From: CAYXOX01 sp964466745
GTDB taxonomy: Bacteria; Pseudomonadota; Alphaproteobacteria; Rhodobacterales; Rhodobacteraceae
Assembly (NCBI GenBank): GCA_964466745.1
Contig: CAYXOX010000152.1
Coordinates: 1-7,259 of the forward strand
Length of the DNA stretch: 7,259 nucleotides
Reading direction: 5' to 3'
The notes beneath the pieces are model-generated. The model saw only the letters and a list, made by a program, of their open reading frames with translations. It made no database searches and was not told where the DNA came from. This document shows positions 1 through 5,793 of this stretch, piece by piece (position 1 is the stretch's first letter; each line of letters begins with the position of its first letter). Position numbers and translations under genes: made by a program.

Positions 1-900
1 CCCAAGGTGATGAAGAACCACGGGCTCAGGCAGAAGGAGTTCAGCGTCTCGGACGATGCGCTCACGGCCATCATCCGCACCTATACCCGCGAGGCCGGGG
101 TGCGGAACCTCGAGCGCGAAATCGCCAAGGCCGCCCGCAAGGCGGTCACGAGGCTCGTCAAGAAGGAGGCCGATCGGCTGGACGTGACGGCCGAGAACCT
201 CGGGGATTACCTCGGCGTGCCCCGCTATCGCTTCGGCCTCGCCGAGGCGGAGGACCAGGTCGGCGTCGTCACCGGGCTGGCCTATACCAGCGTGGGAGGC
301 GAGCTTCTCAACATCGAGGCGCTGCGCCTGCCGGGCAAGGGCCGCATGAAGACCACCGGCAAACTCGGTGACGTCATGAAGGAATCGATCGACGCGGCCT
401 CCTCCTACGTGCGCTCGATCGCTCCGCAGATCGGGGTGAAGCCGCCGAAGTTCGACACGCTCGATATCCACGTCCACGTCCCCGACGGGGCAACCCCGAA
501 GGACGGCCCGTCGGCTGGGCTCGCGATGGTCACGGCGATCGTCTCGGTGCTCACCCAGATCCCCGTGCGCAAGGACATAGCCATGACCGGCGAAGTCACG
601 CTGCGCGGCAACGCCACCGCCATCGGCGGGCTCAAGGAGAAACTGCTCGCCGCCCTGCGCGGCGGCATCAAGACGGTGCTGATCCCCGAGGAGAACGCGA
701 AGGATCTTCCCGAGATCCCCGATACCGTCAAGGACGGGCTCACGATCATCCCGGTCTCTCACGTGGAGGATGTGCTCAAGCATGCGCTCGTGCGGGCCCC
801 CGAGCCGATCGAGTGGGATGAAACGGCCGAAGAAGAGGCCGCGGCGGCCCGCGCTGCCGCGGCGGGGGCCGAGGCCGACGGCTCGCGCATCGCCCACTGA
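1..900 (+). CDS. lon: Lon ATP-dependent protease, C-terminal part (5' end outside window)
   Basis: Lon is a cytosolic AAA+ serine protease that degrades misfolded and regulatory proteins. The reading frame is open from base 1, so the start codon lies upstream and 299 residues are visible. Residues 1-75 (window numbering) are the end of the AAA+ module, with the sensor-2-like stretch GVRNLER at 33-39. Residues from about 80 are the protease domain. The catalytic Ser is in DGPSAG (codon at 511-513) and the catalytic Lys is the second Lys of GLKEK (codon at 640-642). They are 43 residues apart, as in E. coli Lon (S679/K722). By that alignment about 508 residues are missing, giving a protein of about 800 residues, normal for the family. 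After the domain there is an Ala/Glu-rich tail, making the C-terminus about 23 residues longer than in E. coli. The next gene is more than 600 bp away, so lon ends its transcription unit here. Confidence 0.97.
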   Translation, partial: PKVMKNHGLRQKEFSVSDDALTAIIRTYTREAGVRNLEREIAKAARKAVTRLVKKEADRLDVTAENLGDYLGVPRYRFGLAEAEDQVGVVTGLAYTSVGGELLNIEALRLPGKGRMKTTGKLGDVMKESIDAASSYVRSIAPQIGVKPPKFDTLDIHVHVPDGATPKDGPSAGLAMVTAIVSVLTQIPVRKDIAMTGEVTLRGNATAIGGLKEKLLAALRGGIKTVLIPEENAKDLPEIPDTVKDGLTIIPVSHVEDVLKHALVRAPEPIEWDETAEEEAAAARAAAAGAEADGSRIAH

Positions 901-926
901 ATCCCGCCCGCCGGCGGGCGGGATTC
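899..926 (+). terminator. 28-bp perfect palindrome directly after lon (candidate terminator)
   Basis: The sequence from 899 to 926 is a perfect inverted repeat with 14-base arms and no spacer. Its centre is CCCGCCCGCCGGCGGGCGGG, with GAAT/ATTC ends. It begins inside the lon stop codon. As RNA it would fold into a very stable hairpin, with a loop opened at the centre. A C-run follows rather than a U-run, so it is not a textbook intrinsic terminator. It could end transcription with help from Rho or protect the lon mRNA 3' end. Its position makes a lon 3'-end role the simplest reading. Confidence 0.5.
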
Positions 927-1521
927 CCCCCCCCGGCGGGGCGCGGTCGGGCCGCCGTCCGGCAAACCGACCGCCGCTGGGCCCTCCTGCGCGCCCGCGC
1001 CCACGGTGGCGCGGGCACACCGGCCTGCGCGTCGGGCGCCGCTGCCGGCGGGGCGTCCCTCTGCCCGTGGGCGTCCGCCTCCCGCAGGCCGGCCTCCCGC
1101 GGCAGTCCCCGGCATCCGGGCGGCGCGTTTGGGGGGAGGCGTGGGGCCGGGCACGGCAACGCGGCGCCGTGCGCCGCTGCCGCCTCCGAACCGGCAGGTG
1201 CCGGGCCACCCCGCCGGCACCGCCGGGGCCGCAGCGGGCAGCCGTTGCCGGCACGCGGATCTCGCTCTTCGGCGCCCGGGGCGCCGCCGCCGCGAGGGCC
1301 TGCGCGCACGGTTTCACCTGGTCCAAATACTCCCGCCGGAGGCAGCCGCGGCCGACGCATGCGCCGCGGCCCCTATGCAGGGGACGGCCGCTTCGGTTAC
1401 CCTCCCGTCAGGCGAAGGCCCGCCGGGTTCGGGGCCGCGTGCCGAGTCCGGGGGGCCGGCAGCCGCCGCAAACCCGCGGAGTGATGCGCGCGCCCGGCGA
1501 GCGCTGGGCGAAGAGGAAATC
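927..1521. other. Long gene-free region between lon and the HU gene
   Basis: About 600 bp with extreme GC content and no supported gene. Several frames are open on both strands, but their translations are Arg/Pro/Ala/Gly-rich with no domain, as expected from low stop-codon density. What it does hold is one copy of a dispersed repeat (1328-1354) and a small hairpin at 1370-1383 (CCCCT, loop ATGC, AGGGG). I could not place a convincing -35/-10 pair for the HU gene. The region must nevertheless contain its promoter, unless transcription comes through from lon. Confidence 0.55.
1328..1354 (-). repeat. Dispersed 27-bp repeat, copy 1
   Basis: This stretch matches 4315-4341 at 26 of 27 bases, with the only difference at 1345. 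Weaker similarity continues about 15 bases to the left, through a shared GG(T/C)CCA. Read on the minus strand the core is TGCCTCCGGCGGGAGTA, in which CTCC and GGAG can form a short hairpin with loop GGCG. From memory, GCCTCCGGCGGGAGTATTTGG-like sequences are frequent between genes in Rhodobacteraceae. This copy also has the ATTTGG continuation. The function is unknown to me. Each copy lies in a gene-free region. Confidence 0.6.
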
Positions 1522-1528
1522 GAGGAGA
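1522..1528 (+). promoter_or_regulatory. Ribosome binding site that fixes the HU gene start
   Basis: GAGGAGA ends 6 nt before the ATG at 1535. An in-frame ATG also exists at 1484 and would add 17 basic residues. The GGAG before it is only 2 nt away, so the 1535 start is preferred. Confidence 0.75.
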
Positions 1529-1534
1529 CCAGTC

Positions 1535-1993
1535 ATGGCCCGTACGTCCACCCCGCGCGCAAAGCGCACGACCGGGAAACCCGCCGCCTCGGCTGCCACG
1601 GCCCCGGCGCCCGGCAAGCCGTCCCCGGCGCCCGGGTCCAAGCCCGCGCCCGACGGACCCGCGCCTGACGCGCCGGCGCCGGTGGAGGCGACCGTGGTTG
1701 CGCCGGCCCGCCCGGTGGTCGCCGGCCCGGTGCTGCGCAAGAAGGATCTCGTGGACCGGGTGGTCGCGCGGTCCGGCGTCAAGAAGAAGGACGTCAAGCC
1801 GGCGGTCGAGGCGCTGCTGGAGGAACTCGGGCTCGCGGTGTCCCGCGGCGAGGAGCTCAACCTGCCGCCCTTCGGCAAGCTGAAGGTGACCCGCGAGAAG
1901 GAAACGGCGAACGCCCGGGTGCTCAATTGCCGGATCCGCCAGCCGAGGTCGGCGATGTCGCCCAACGACCCCCTTGCGAAGCCGGCGGACTGA
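1535..1993 (+). CDS. HU-family DNA-binding protein with long Ala/Pro-rich N-terminal tail
   Basis: A predicted nucleoid-associated protein of 152 residues. Residues 1-66 form a low-complexity tail rich in Ala, Pro, Lys and Thr, basic at the start (ARTSTPRAKRTTGK) and probably disordered. Residues 67-137 look like the HU/IHF fold: two helices (KKDLVDRVVARSG, KPAVEALLEELG), then the conserved turn ELNLPPFGKLKV and one strand of the DNA-binding ribbon. Typical HU is about 90 residues and has an RNPxTG motif in its arm. That motif is absent here, and a shorter TREKETANARVLNCRIRQP takes its place. Similar tailed HU-like proteins are known to me from Rhodobacteraceae, so this is a lineage variant rather than damage. 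The tail suggests histone H1-like, less specific DNA compaction, which is inference. tRNA-Val starts 20 nt after the stop, so read-through into the tRNA is possible. I give no symbol because hupA/hupB normally denotes the short form. Confidence 0.88.
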   Translation: MARTSTPRAKRTTGKPAASAATAPAPGKPSPAPGSKPAPDGPAPDAPAPVEATVVAPARPVVAGPVLRKKDLVDRVVARSGVKKKDVKPAVEALLEELGLAVSRGEELNLPPFGKLKVTREKETANARVLNCRIRQPRSAMSPNDPLAKPAD

Positions 1994-2002
1994 CCTTAGA
2001 AG
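1974..2002 (+). promoter_or_regulatory. Candidate promoter of tRNA-Val(CAC)
   Basis: TTGCGA (1974-1979), a 17-bp spacer and TAGAAG (1997-2002) each match the sigma-70 consensus at 4 of 6 positions. Initiation would fall near 2009, just before the tRNA at 2014. The -35 lies inside the last codons of the HU gene. The call is inferred from spacing and position only. Confidence 0.4.
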
Positions 2003-2013
2003 CCCCCTCCAGC

Positions 2014-2088
2014 GGGTGATTAGCTCAGTGGTAGAGCGCTTCGTTCACATCGAAGATGTCGGGAGTTCGAATCTCTCATCACCCACCA
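2014..2088 (+). tRNA. tRNA-Val (anticodon CAC)
   Basis: A full cloverleaf can be drawn. The acceptor stem GGGTGAT (2014-2020) pairs with ATCACCC (2078-2084), followed by discriminator A and an encoded CCA (2086-2088). The D-arm is GCTC/GAGC. The anticodon stem CTTCG/CGAAG encloses the loop TTCACAT with anticodon CAC at 2046-2048. The T-arm contains GTTCGAA. CAC reads GUG valine codons, which are abundant in this GC-rich genome. It shares its acceptor and T-arm almost exactly with the second tRNA-Val at 2492. Confidence 0.97.
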
Positions 2089-2122
2089 TCCGCCCCGCCT
2101 GACCTGATCTGACCTGACCGTC

Positions 2123-2144
2123 TGCGGCACGCCCGCATGCCGCA
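2123..2144 (+). terminator. Hairpin after tRNA-Val(CAC), possible terminator
   Basis: TGCGGCA (2123-2129) and TGCCGCA (2138-2144) are exact inverted repeats around an 8-nt loop. The hairpin begins 34 nt after the tRNA end. No U-run follows, so a termination role rests on position only. Confidence 0.3.
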
Positions 2145-2450
2145 ACCGTGTCTGTCACGAAGCGCTTGCGGAACGTTCCCGCGGCATGCGGCGGCGACCA
2201 GCGACCGGCGCCTCCGCCCCCGAATCCGCGAGGCAGTGCCGGTCCGGAGCTCGCCGCCCGCGGCGGGGCAGGGGCCGCCGCGTGCTGCCGGCCTCCCGGC
2301 TACGGGCGCCGCCGCGCTGCGCAGCCCGGCCGTTGCCCGGTCCGGTCTGCGCGGAGGGGAGGGGCAGCGCGCCGGGCACGCGCCACGTTGCCGCGCATCC
2401 GCCCCTGCGGACCGGCGGGTGCCGGATCATGCGCCGGTTGCGCGGCAGCC

Positions 2451-2479
2451 TTGTCCGGGCGCCCGATTGGCGGTAAGCG
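2451..2479 (+). promoter_or_regulatory. Weak candidate promoter of tRNA-Val(TAC)
   Basis: TTGTCC (2451-2456), a 17-bp spacer and TAAGCG (2474-2479) are placed so that initiation near 2486 would precede the tRNA at 2492. The -35 matches 4 of 6 positions. The -10 is poor, with only its TA agreeing. Confidence 0.25.
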
Positions 2480-2491
2480 CACCGTGGTTCC

Positions 2492-2567
2492 GGGTGATTA
2501 GCTCAGTTGGTAGAGCGCCTCGTTTACACCGAGGATGTCGGGAGTTCGAGTCTCTCATCACCCACCA
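2492..2567 (+). tRNA. tRNA-Val (anticodon TAC)
   Basis: The acceptor stem GGGTGAT (2492-2498) pairs with ATCACCC (2557-2563), followed by discriminator A and an encoded CCA (2565-2567). The anticodon stem CCTCG/CGAGG encloses the loop TTTACAC with anticodon TAC at 2525-2527. The D-loop is one base longer than in the CAC tRNA. After U34 modification this species reads GUA and probably other valine codons. Together with the CAC gene upstream, two valine isoacceptors sit in tandem, most likely from an old duplication whose anticodon arm diverged. Confidence 0.97.
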
Positions 2568-2594
2568 CAACTGCCGCCTTGCGCTGCCGTTCCC

Positions 2595-2609
2595 ACCGGG
2601 TCGCCCGGT
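2595..2609 (+). terminator. Small hairpin after tRNA-Val(TAC), possible terminator
   Basis: ACCGGG (2595-2600) and CCCGGT (2604-2609) pair around a 3-nt loop TCG, 28 nt beyond the tRNA end. It lacks a U-run, and hairpins of this size are common by chance in DNA this GC-rich. Confidence 0.25.
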
Positions 2610-2804
2610 CGCCGGGCCAAGTCCGTCGGCCGTCGCGAGCCCGCCGCCACCCCCGCGCTCGCCCCGTCGTCCGAGCCTGCGCATCGGCGCACAATGAGGT
2701 CGCGCTATCGGAGGTTATCTGCGCGCATGCGGGCCGCTATCTTCGTCCTGCCCACCCGCGTACGGGCCGGGCGCTGACACCAGGTTCACTGCAAGGAGCG
2801 CGCC

Positions 2805-3737
2805 ATGAGCTGGAATCCCGCCCTCGAACCCCACTGCCCCGCTGCCATCGGGGAGGATGCGGTGGAAACCGTGATCATCCCCCGCGCGCGCGATATCGGA
2901 GGCTTCGAGGTGCGCCGGGCACTTCCCGCGCCCCGGCGCCAGATGGTCGGGCCGTTCATCTTCTTCGATCAGATGGGCCCGGCCGAACTCCTCCCCTCGC
3001 GCGGGCTCGACGTGCGCCCGCACCCCCATATCGGGCTCGCCACCGTGAGCTATCTCTTCGACGGCCGCATGCATCACCGCGACAGCCTCGGAACCGATCG
3101 CTGGATCGAGCCGGGGGCGGTCAACTGGATGGTCGCGGGGCAGGGGATCACCCATTCCGAGCGCACCGACGATGCCACCCAGAAGGGCCCGCGGCGCTTC
3201 TTCGGCATCCAGACATGGGTCGCCCTCCCCGAGGCCGAGGAAGACGCGCCTGCCGCCTTCGAACACGCCCCCGCGGCCGCGCTGCCGCTTCTCGAATCGG
3301 GCGGCGCCGAGGTGCGGCTCCTGCTCGGGACGGGCTGGGGCGCCGCCGCGCCGGTCCGAACCCCTTCGGAGATGTTCTACGCCGACGCCCGGCTCGCCCC
3401 CGGGGCGGGCGTTCCGCTGCCCGACACCCACGAGGACCGGGGCGCCTTCGTGGTGGAGGGGGAGGTCACGGTCGGCGGGCAGAGCCACGCGGCCGGGGCG
3501 ATGATGGTCTTCCGCCCGGGCGACAGGGTGAGCCTGCACGCCGGCCCGCACGGGGCCCGCCTCGTGCTGCTGGGTGGCGAAACGCTGCCCGGTCCGCGCT
3601 ACATCTGGTGGAACTTCGTGGCCTCCTCCCGCGAGCGCATCGAGGCCGCGAAGGAGGCCTGGCGCCAGGGCGACTGGGAGAACGGCAGGTTCCGCCTGCC
3701 GCCGAGCGACGACGCAGAGTGGATTCCGCTGCCCTGA
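2805..3737 (+). CDS. Pirin-family cupin protein
   Basis: A 310-residue bicupin of the pirin family, with normal length. Pirins are iron-binding proteins. Some have quercetin 2,3-dioxygenase activity and others act as redox-linked regulators, so the substrate here is unknown. The N-terminal cupin carries the expected metal ligands: H73 and H75 in RPHPHIG, and H117 and E119 in GITHSER, matching human pirin H56/H58/H101/E103. The usual family stretches FIFFDQMGP (about 51-59), TVSYLFDG (80-87) and VNWMVAGQGI (106-115) are present. The C-terminal cupin follows (about 190-260), then IWWNFVASSRERIEAAKEAW, which is characteristic of pirin C-termini. The ATG is preceded by AAGGAG at 2793-2798, 6 nt upstream. 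There is no signal peptide or membrane segment, so it should be cytosolic. It stands alone between tRNA genes, so context gives no pathway. Confidence 0.95.
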   Translation: MSWNPALEPHCPAAIGEDAVETVIIPRARDIGGFEVRRALPAPRRQMVGPFIFFDQMGPAELLPSRGLDVRPHPHIGLATVSYLFDGRMHHRDSLGTDRWIEPGAVNWMVAGQGITHSERTDDATQKGPRRFFGIQTWVALPEAEEDAPAAFEHAPAAALPLLESGGAEVRLLLGTGWGAAAPVRTPSEMFYADARLAPGAGVPLPDTHEDRGAFVVEGEVTVGGQSHAAGAMMVFRPGDRVSLHAGPHGARLVLLGGETLPGPRYIWWNFVASSRERIEAAKEAWRQGDWENGRFRLPPSDDAEWIPLP

Positions 3738-3768
3738 GTACAGACCGCGCCCGGGCCTAGCAGGTGGA

Positions 3769-3827
3769 CGAAAGCGCAAGCCCTGGCCGCACCGGCCCCC
3801 GCCCTGCGGCCTCCGGACACGCTTTCG
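3769..3827 (+). terminator. Nested inverted repeats between pirin gene and tRNA-Asp
   Basis: The outer arms are CGAAAGCG (3769-3776) and CGCTTTCG (3820-3827). The inner arms are GGCCGCA (3785-3791) and TGCGGCC (3805-3811). Both pairs are exact complements and they nest, separated by 8 unpaired bases on each side, with a 13-nt apical loop. The RNA would be one long interrupted hairpin starting 31 nt after the pirin stop. It may end or stabilise the pirin mRNA. There is no U-run. The same symmetry would serve a minus-strand transcript, but no minus-strand gene lies nearby. Confidence 0.4.
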
Positions 3828-3859
3828 GGCGCAAGGCGAAGATTCCCGCGCACCCCTGC

Positions 3860-3886
3860 TTGACGCCCGGTGACGCCGGCGATACA
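3860..3886 (+). promoter_or_regulatory. Candidate promoter of tRNA-Asp
   Basis: TTGACG (3860-3865) matches the -35 consensus at 5 of 6 positions. GATACA (3881-3886) is a modest -10 after a 15-bp spacer. Initiation would be near 3893, leaving a leader of about 30 nt before the tRNA at 3925. Confidence 0.4.
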
Positions 3887-3924
3887 CCCCGCGCTACGCC
3901 GGGCCTTGCCCCGGTGTGCAGCGG

Positions 3925-4001
3925 GCGGTTGTAGCTCAGTTGGTTAGAGTACCGGCCTGTCACGCCGGGGGTCGCGGGTTCGAGCCCCGTCAACCGCGCC
4001 A
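3925..4001 (+). tRNA. tRNA-Asp (anticodon GTC)
   Basis: The acceptor stem GCGGTTG (3925-3931) pairs with CAACCGC (3991-3997), followed by discriminator G and an encoded CCA (3999-4001). The D-arm is GCTC...GAGT with one G-U pair. The anticodon stem CCGGC/GCCGG encloses the loop CTGTCAC with anticodon GTC at 3959-3961. The T-arm contains GGTTCGAGCC. G at the discriminator position and GTC agree with tRNA-Asp, which reads GAC and GAU. A tandem 16-bp repeat array starts 3 nt after the CCA. Confidence 0.97.
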
Positions 4002-4004
4002 TCG

Positions 4005-4068
4005 CTGCACTTCGGGAAGTCTGCACTTCGGGACATCTTCACGTTCGGAAAGCTGCACTTCGGGACAC
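4005..4068 (+). repeat. Four tandem 16-bp repeats immediately after tRNA-Asp
   Basis: Units start at 4005, 4021, 4037 and 4053, an exact 16-bp period. Units 1, 2 and 4 share CTGCACTTCGGGA and then three variable bases. Unit 3 is degenerate (CTTCACGTTCGGA). A period of 16 is not a multiple of 3, so this is not a coding repeat. The units do not fold well on their own. The array begins 3 nt after the encoded CCA and would be part of the tRNA precursor trailer if transcription runs on. Function unknown. Confidence 0.85.
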
Positions 4069-4314
4069 CGGCCGGGGTCCCCCCCCTGCCCCGCAACGCC
4101 CGGAGCCGCCCGCACCTGCACCACGCGCCCCCGCAAGCCGCGATCGCTTCCAGCCGCGCGCCGCGCACCCAGCCGTTCGCCCCGCCGGTCCCTCCGCCCC
4201 GCGCGGGCCGCCGACGCGGCGCCGCGCGCTCCCATCGCGCCGCCTTCGGGCCGCCCGCACGGCGCCGCGGCCGTGACGGTCCCGGCGCGCGCGCGCCCCT
4301 CATCTCGGCCCACG
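4069..4314. other. Convergent intergenic region, no gene seen
   Basis: About 250 bp between the tandem repeats and the 3' end of the minus-strand peptidase gene. It is highly GC-rich, with an alternating tract GGCGCGCGCGCGCC at 4284-4297 that is palindromic. No gene, RNA gene or clear terminator was recognised. Open frames crossing it are low-complexity. Confidence 0.5.
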
Positions 4315-4341
4315 TACTCCCGCCGGAGGCATCCGCGGCCG
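4315..4341 (-). repeat. Dispersed 27-bp repeat, copy 2
   Basis: This matches 1328-1354 at 26 of 27 bases, with the single difference at 4332. On the minus strand it lies 12 nt past the stop codon of the peptidase gene and in the same orientation. Its CTCC/GGAG hairpin could therefore act at that mRNA's 3' end. After GGGAGTA this copy reads CGTGG where copy 1 reads TTTGG, so there is no U-rich tail. Both copies have the same orientation relative to the chromosome. Confidence 0.6.
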
Positions 4342-4353
4342 CCACCGCCGCCG

Positions 4354-5793
4354 TCACCGGCCCCCGGTGTGCGACAGCGCGTCGAGAATCCGCGCCCAGC
4401 TCCGAATGCCCTTGTGAAAGCTCTCCACGTCGTAGCGTTCGTTGGGGCTGTGCATGGCGTCGTCCTCGTTGCGGAAGCCGATCAGCAGCGTGTCCATGCC
4501 CAGCCGCTCGCGGAACAGCCCGGCGATGGGGATGGAGCCTCCCGAACCGATGAAGGCCGCCGGCCGCGGCCACTCCGCCGAGAGCGCCGCCCGCGCGCGC
4601 TCGAAGGCGGGGGCATCGGTGGGCATCACGGTCGCGGGCGCGGCGCCGTGGGCGGTGAAGCGCACGTCGCAGTCCGCGGGCAGCGCCGCGCGGATCTGCG
4701 CGCGGAAGGCGGCGCGCACCGCCTCCGGATCCTGCCGGCCCACCAGCCGGAAGGACACCTTGGCATGGGCCTCGGCCGGCAGAACCGTCTTGAAGCCGGC
4801 GCCGGTGTAGCCGCCCCAGATCCCGTTGATCTCGCAGGTGGGGCGTGACCACAGCATCTCCAGCACGCTGCGCCCGGCCTCGCCGGCAGGCACCGAGAGC
4901 CCCACGCCGGCGAGGAAGGCCGCGGCGTCGAAGGGCAGGGCCTCCCACTGGGCGCGCAGCGCGTCGGGCAGTTCGTCCACGCCGTCGTAGAAGCCTGGCA
5001 GCGTCACCGCGCCGCTGTCGTCGTGAAGGCCCGCGAGGGCCGTGGTCAGCGCCCGGAGCGGGTTGGCCGCGGCGCCGCCGAAACTGCCCGAGTGCAGGTC
5101 GCGCGAGGGCCCGCGCACATGCACCTCCTCGCCCACCAGCCCGCGCAGCTGGGTGGTGATCGCCGGTGTCTGCGGATCGAACATGTCGGTGTCGCAGACC
5201 AGCGCCAGATCGGCCCGCAGCTCCTCGCCATGGGCGTCGAGAAAGGGCAGCAGCGAGGGCGATCCGCATTCCTCCTCGCCCTCGAAGAGAAAGGTCACCC
5301 GCGCGGGCAGGGCGCCGTGCACGGCGATCCACGCCCGGGCGGCCTCCACGAAGGTCATCAGCTGGCCCTTGTCGTCGTTCGCGCCGCGGGCGCGGATGGC
5401 CGGGCCCCGGGGACCCTCGATCACCGCCGGCTCGAAGGGGTCGCCGTTCCAGAGCTCCAGCGGGTCGGCCGGCTGCACGTCGTAGTGGCCGTAGAACAGC
5501 AGATGGGGCGGGTCGGCGGGTTTTTCCCCCGAGTTGTCCACATGCCCGACCACCATCGGATGCCCGCCCGTTGGGCGCGCCTCGGCGCGCGCGCCGAGGG
5601 TGGCGAGATCGGCCACAAGCCAGTCCGCAGCTTCGCGGCAGGCCCCGGCAAAGGCCGGGTCGGTGGAGATCGAGGGGATGCGCAGCAACCCTTCCAGCCG
5701 GCTGAGCGCGCCGGGCAGGTCGGCGTCGATCCTGTCCAGCACCGGCGCGAGGCGGGCGGACGGGGCATCGGAAGAGGGGGGCAGGGTGCTCAT
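4354..5793 (-). CDS. M20-family metallopeptidase, carnosinase (CNDP)-like dipeptidase
   Basis: A predicted cytosolic di-zinc dipeptidase of 479 residues, close to the length of human CNDP2 (475). Catalytic-domain ligands can be placed: H103 and D105 (YGHYDVQP), bridging D140 (GANDDKG), catalytic base E174 and ligand E175 (EGEEECGS), D201 (LVCDTD) and H448 (MHSPNE). The lid domain, about 212-385, begins after these and has RDLHSG with H234, equivalent to the CN2 His that reaches the partner active site in the dimer. These motifs fit the carnosinase/dipeptidase branch better than DapE or ArgE. The exact substrate (dipeptides, beta-alanyl or acylated amino acids) cannot be read from sequence. 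The ATG is preceded on its strand by GGAGA 5 nt upstream (complement of 5799-5803). There is no signal peptide. The gene stands alone, converging on tRNA-Asp and diverging from hemA. Confidence 0.94.
   Translation of the reverse strand: MSTLPPSSDAPSARLAPVLDRIDADLPGALSRLEGLLRIPSISTDPAFAGACREAADWLVADLATLGARAEARPTGGHPMVVGHVDNSGEKPADPPHLLFYGHYDVQPADPLELWNGDPFEPAVIEGPRGPAIRARGANDDKGQLMTFVEAARAWIAVHGALPARVTFLFEGEEECGSPSLLPFLDAHGEELRADLALVCDTDMFDPQTPAITTQLRGLVGEEVHVRGPSRDLHSGSFGGAAANPLRALTTALAGLHDDSGAVTLPGFYDGVDELPDALRAQWEALPFDAAAFLAGVGLSVPAGEAGRSVLEMLWSRPTCEINGIWGGYTGAGFKTVLPAEAHAKVSFRLVGRQDPEAVRAAFRAQIRAALPADCDVRFTAHGAAPATVMPTDAPAFERARAALSAEWPRPAAFIGSGGSIPIAGLFRERLGMDTLLIGFRNEDDAMHSPNERYDVESFHKGIRSWARILDALSHTGGR

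Larger units (their letters stand above)
2089..2491. other. Spacer between the two tRNA-Val genes
   Basis: About 400 bp without a supportable gene. Translations of its open frames are Arg/Pro/Ala-rich and domain-free. It holds a short 10-bp period duplication (TGACCTGA at 2100 and 2110), the hairpin at 2123-2144, a palindrome GGAACGTTCC at 2170-2179, and a possible promoter for the second tRNA near its right end. I saw no SRP, 6S or tmRNA signature. Confidence 0.5.

Noticed and set aside
776..1360. Minus-strand frames over the lon 3' end and the following spacer
   Set aside because: The translations are Arg/Pro/Gly/Ala low-complexity with no ribosome binding site or domain, and they overlap the lon coding end.
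1398..1403. TACCCT as a -10 element for the HU gene
   Set aside because: No acceptable -35 lies 15-18 bp upstream.
1484..1534. Upstream in-frame ATG for the HU gene
   Set aside because: It would add 17 residues, but its only GGAG lies 2 nt from the ATG. The 1535 ATG has GAGGAGA at proper spacing.
2089..2491. Possible small integrated element bounded by the two tRNA-Val genes as direct repeats
   Set aside because: The tRNAs have different anticodons and are both intact. The interval has no integrase, and the repeats are the tRNA genes themselves.
2726..2778. Tiny frame of 16 codons after GGAGG at 2721-2725 region, upstream of pirin
   Set aside because: It is too short to judge, with no recognisable leader-peptide pattern such as a run of one amino acid or an attenuator hairpin pair.
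2507..3760. Plus-strand open frame (417 codons) starting inside tRNA-Val and overlapping the pirin gene
   Set aside because: It starts within a tRNA and is an out-of-frame shadow of pirin with Arg/Pro-rich content.
2715..3887. Minus-strand open frame (390 codons) opposite the pirin gene
   Set aside because: It is an antisense shadow. The plus strand carries a full pirin with all metal ligands and a good ribosome binding site.
4005..4068. CRISPR array
   Set aside because: The 16-bp period leaves only about 3 variable bases between cores. There are no spacers of suitable length and no cas genes.
4284..4297. Alternating GC tract (possible Z-DNA)
   Set aside because: It is short, and such tracts are expected in DNA of this composition.
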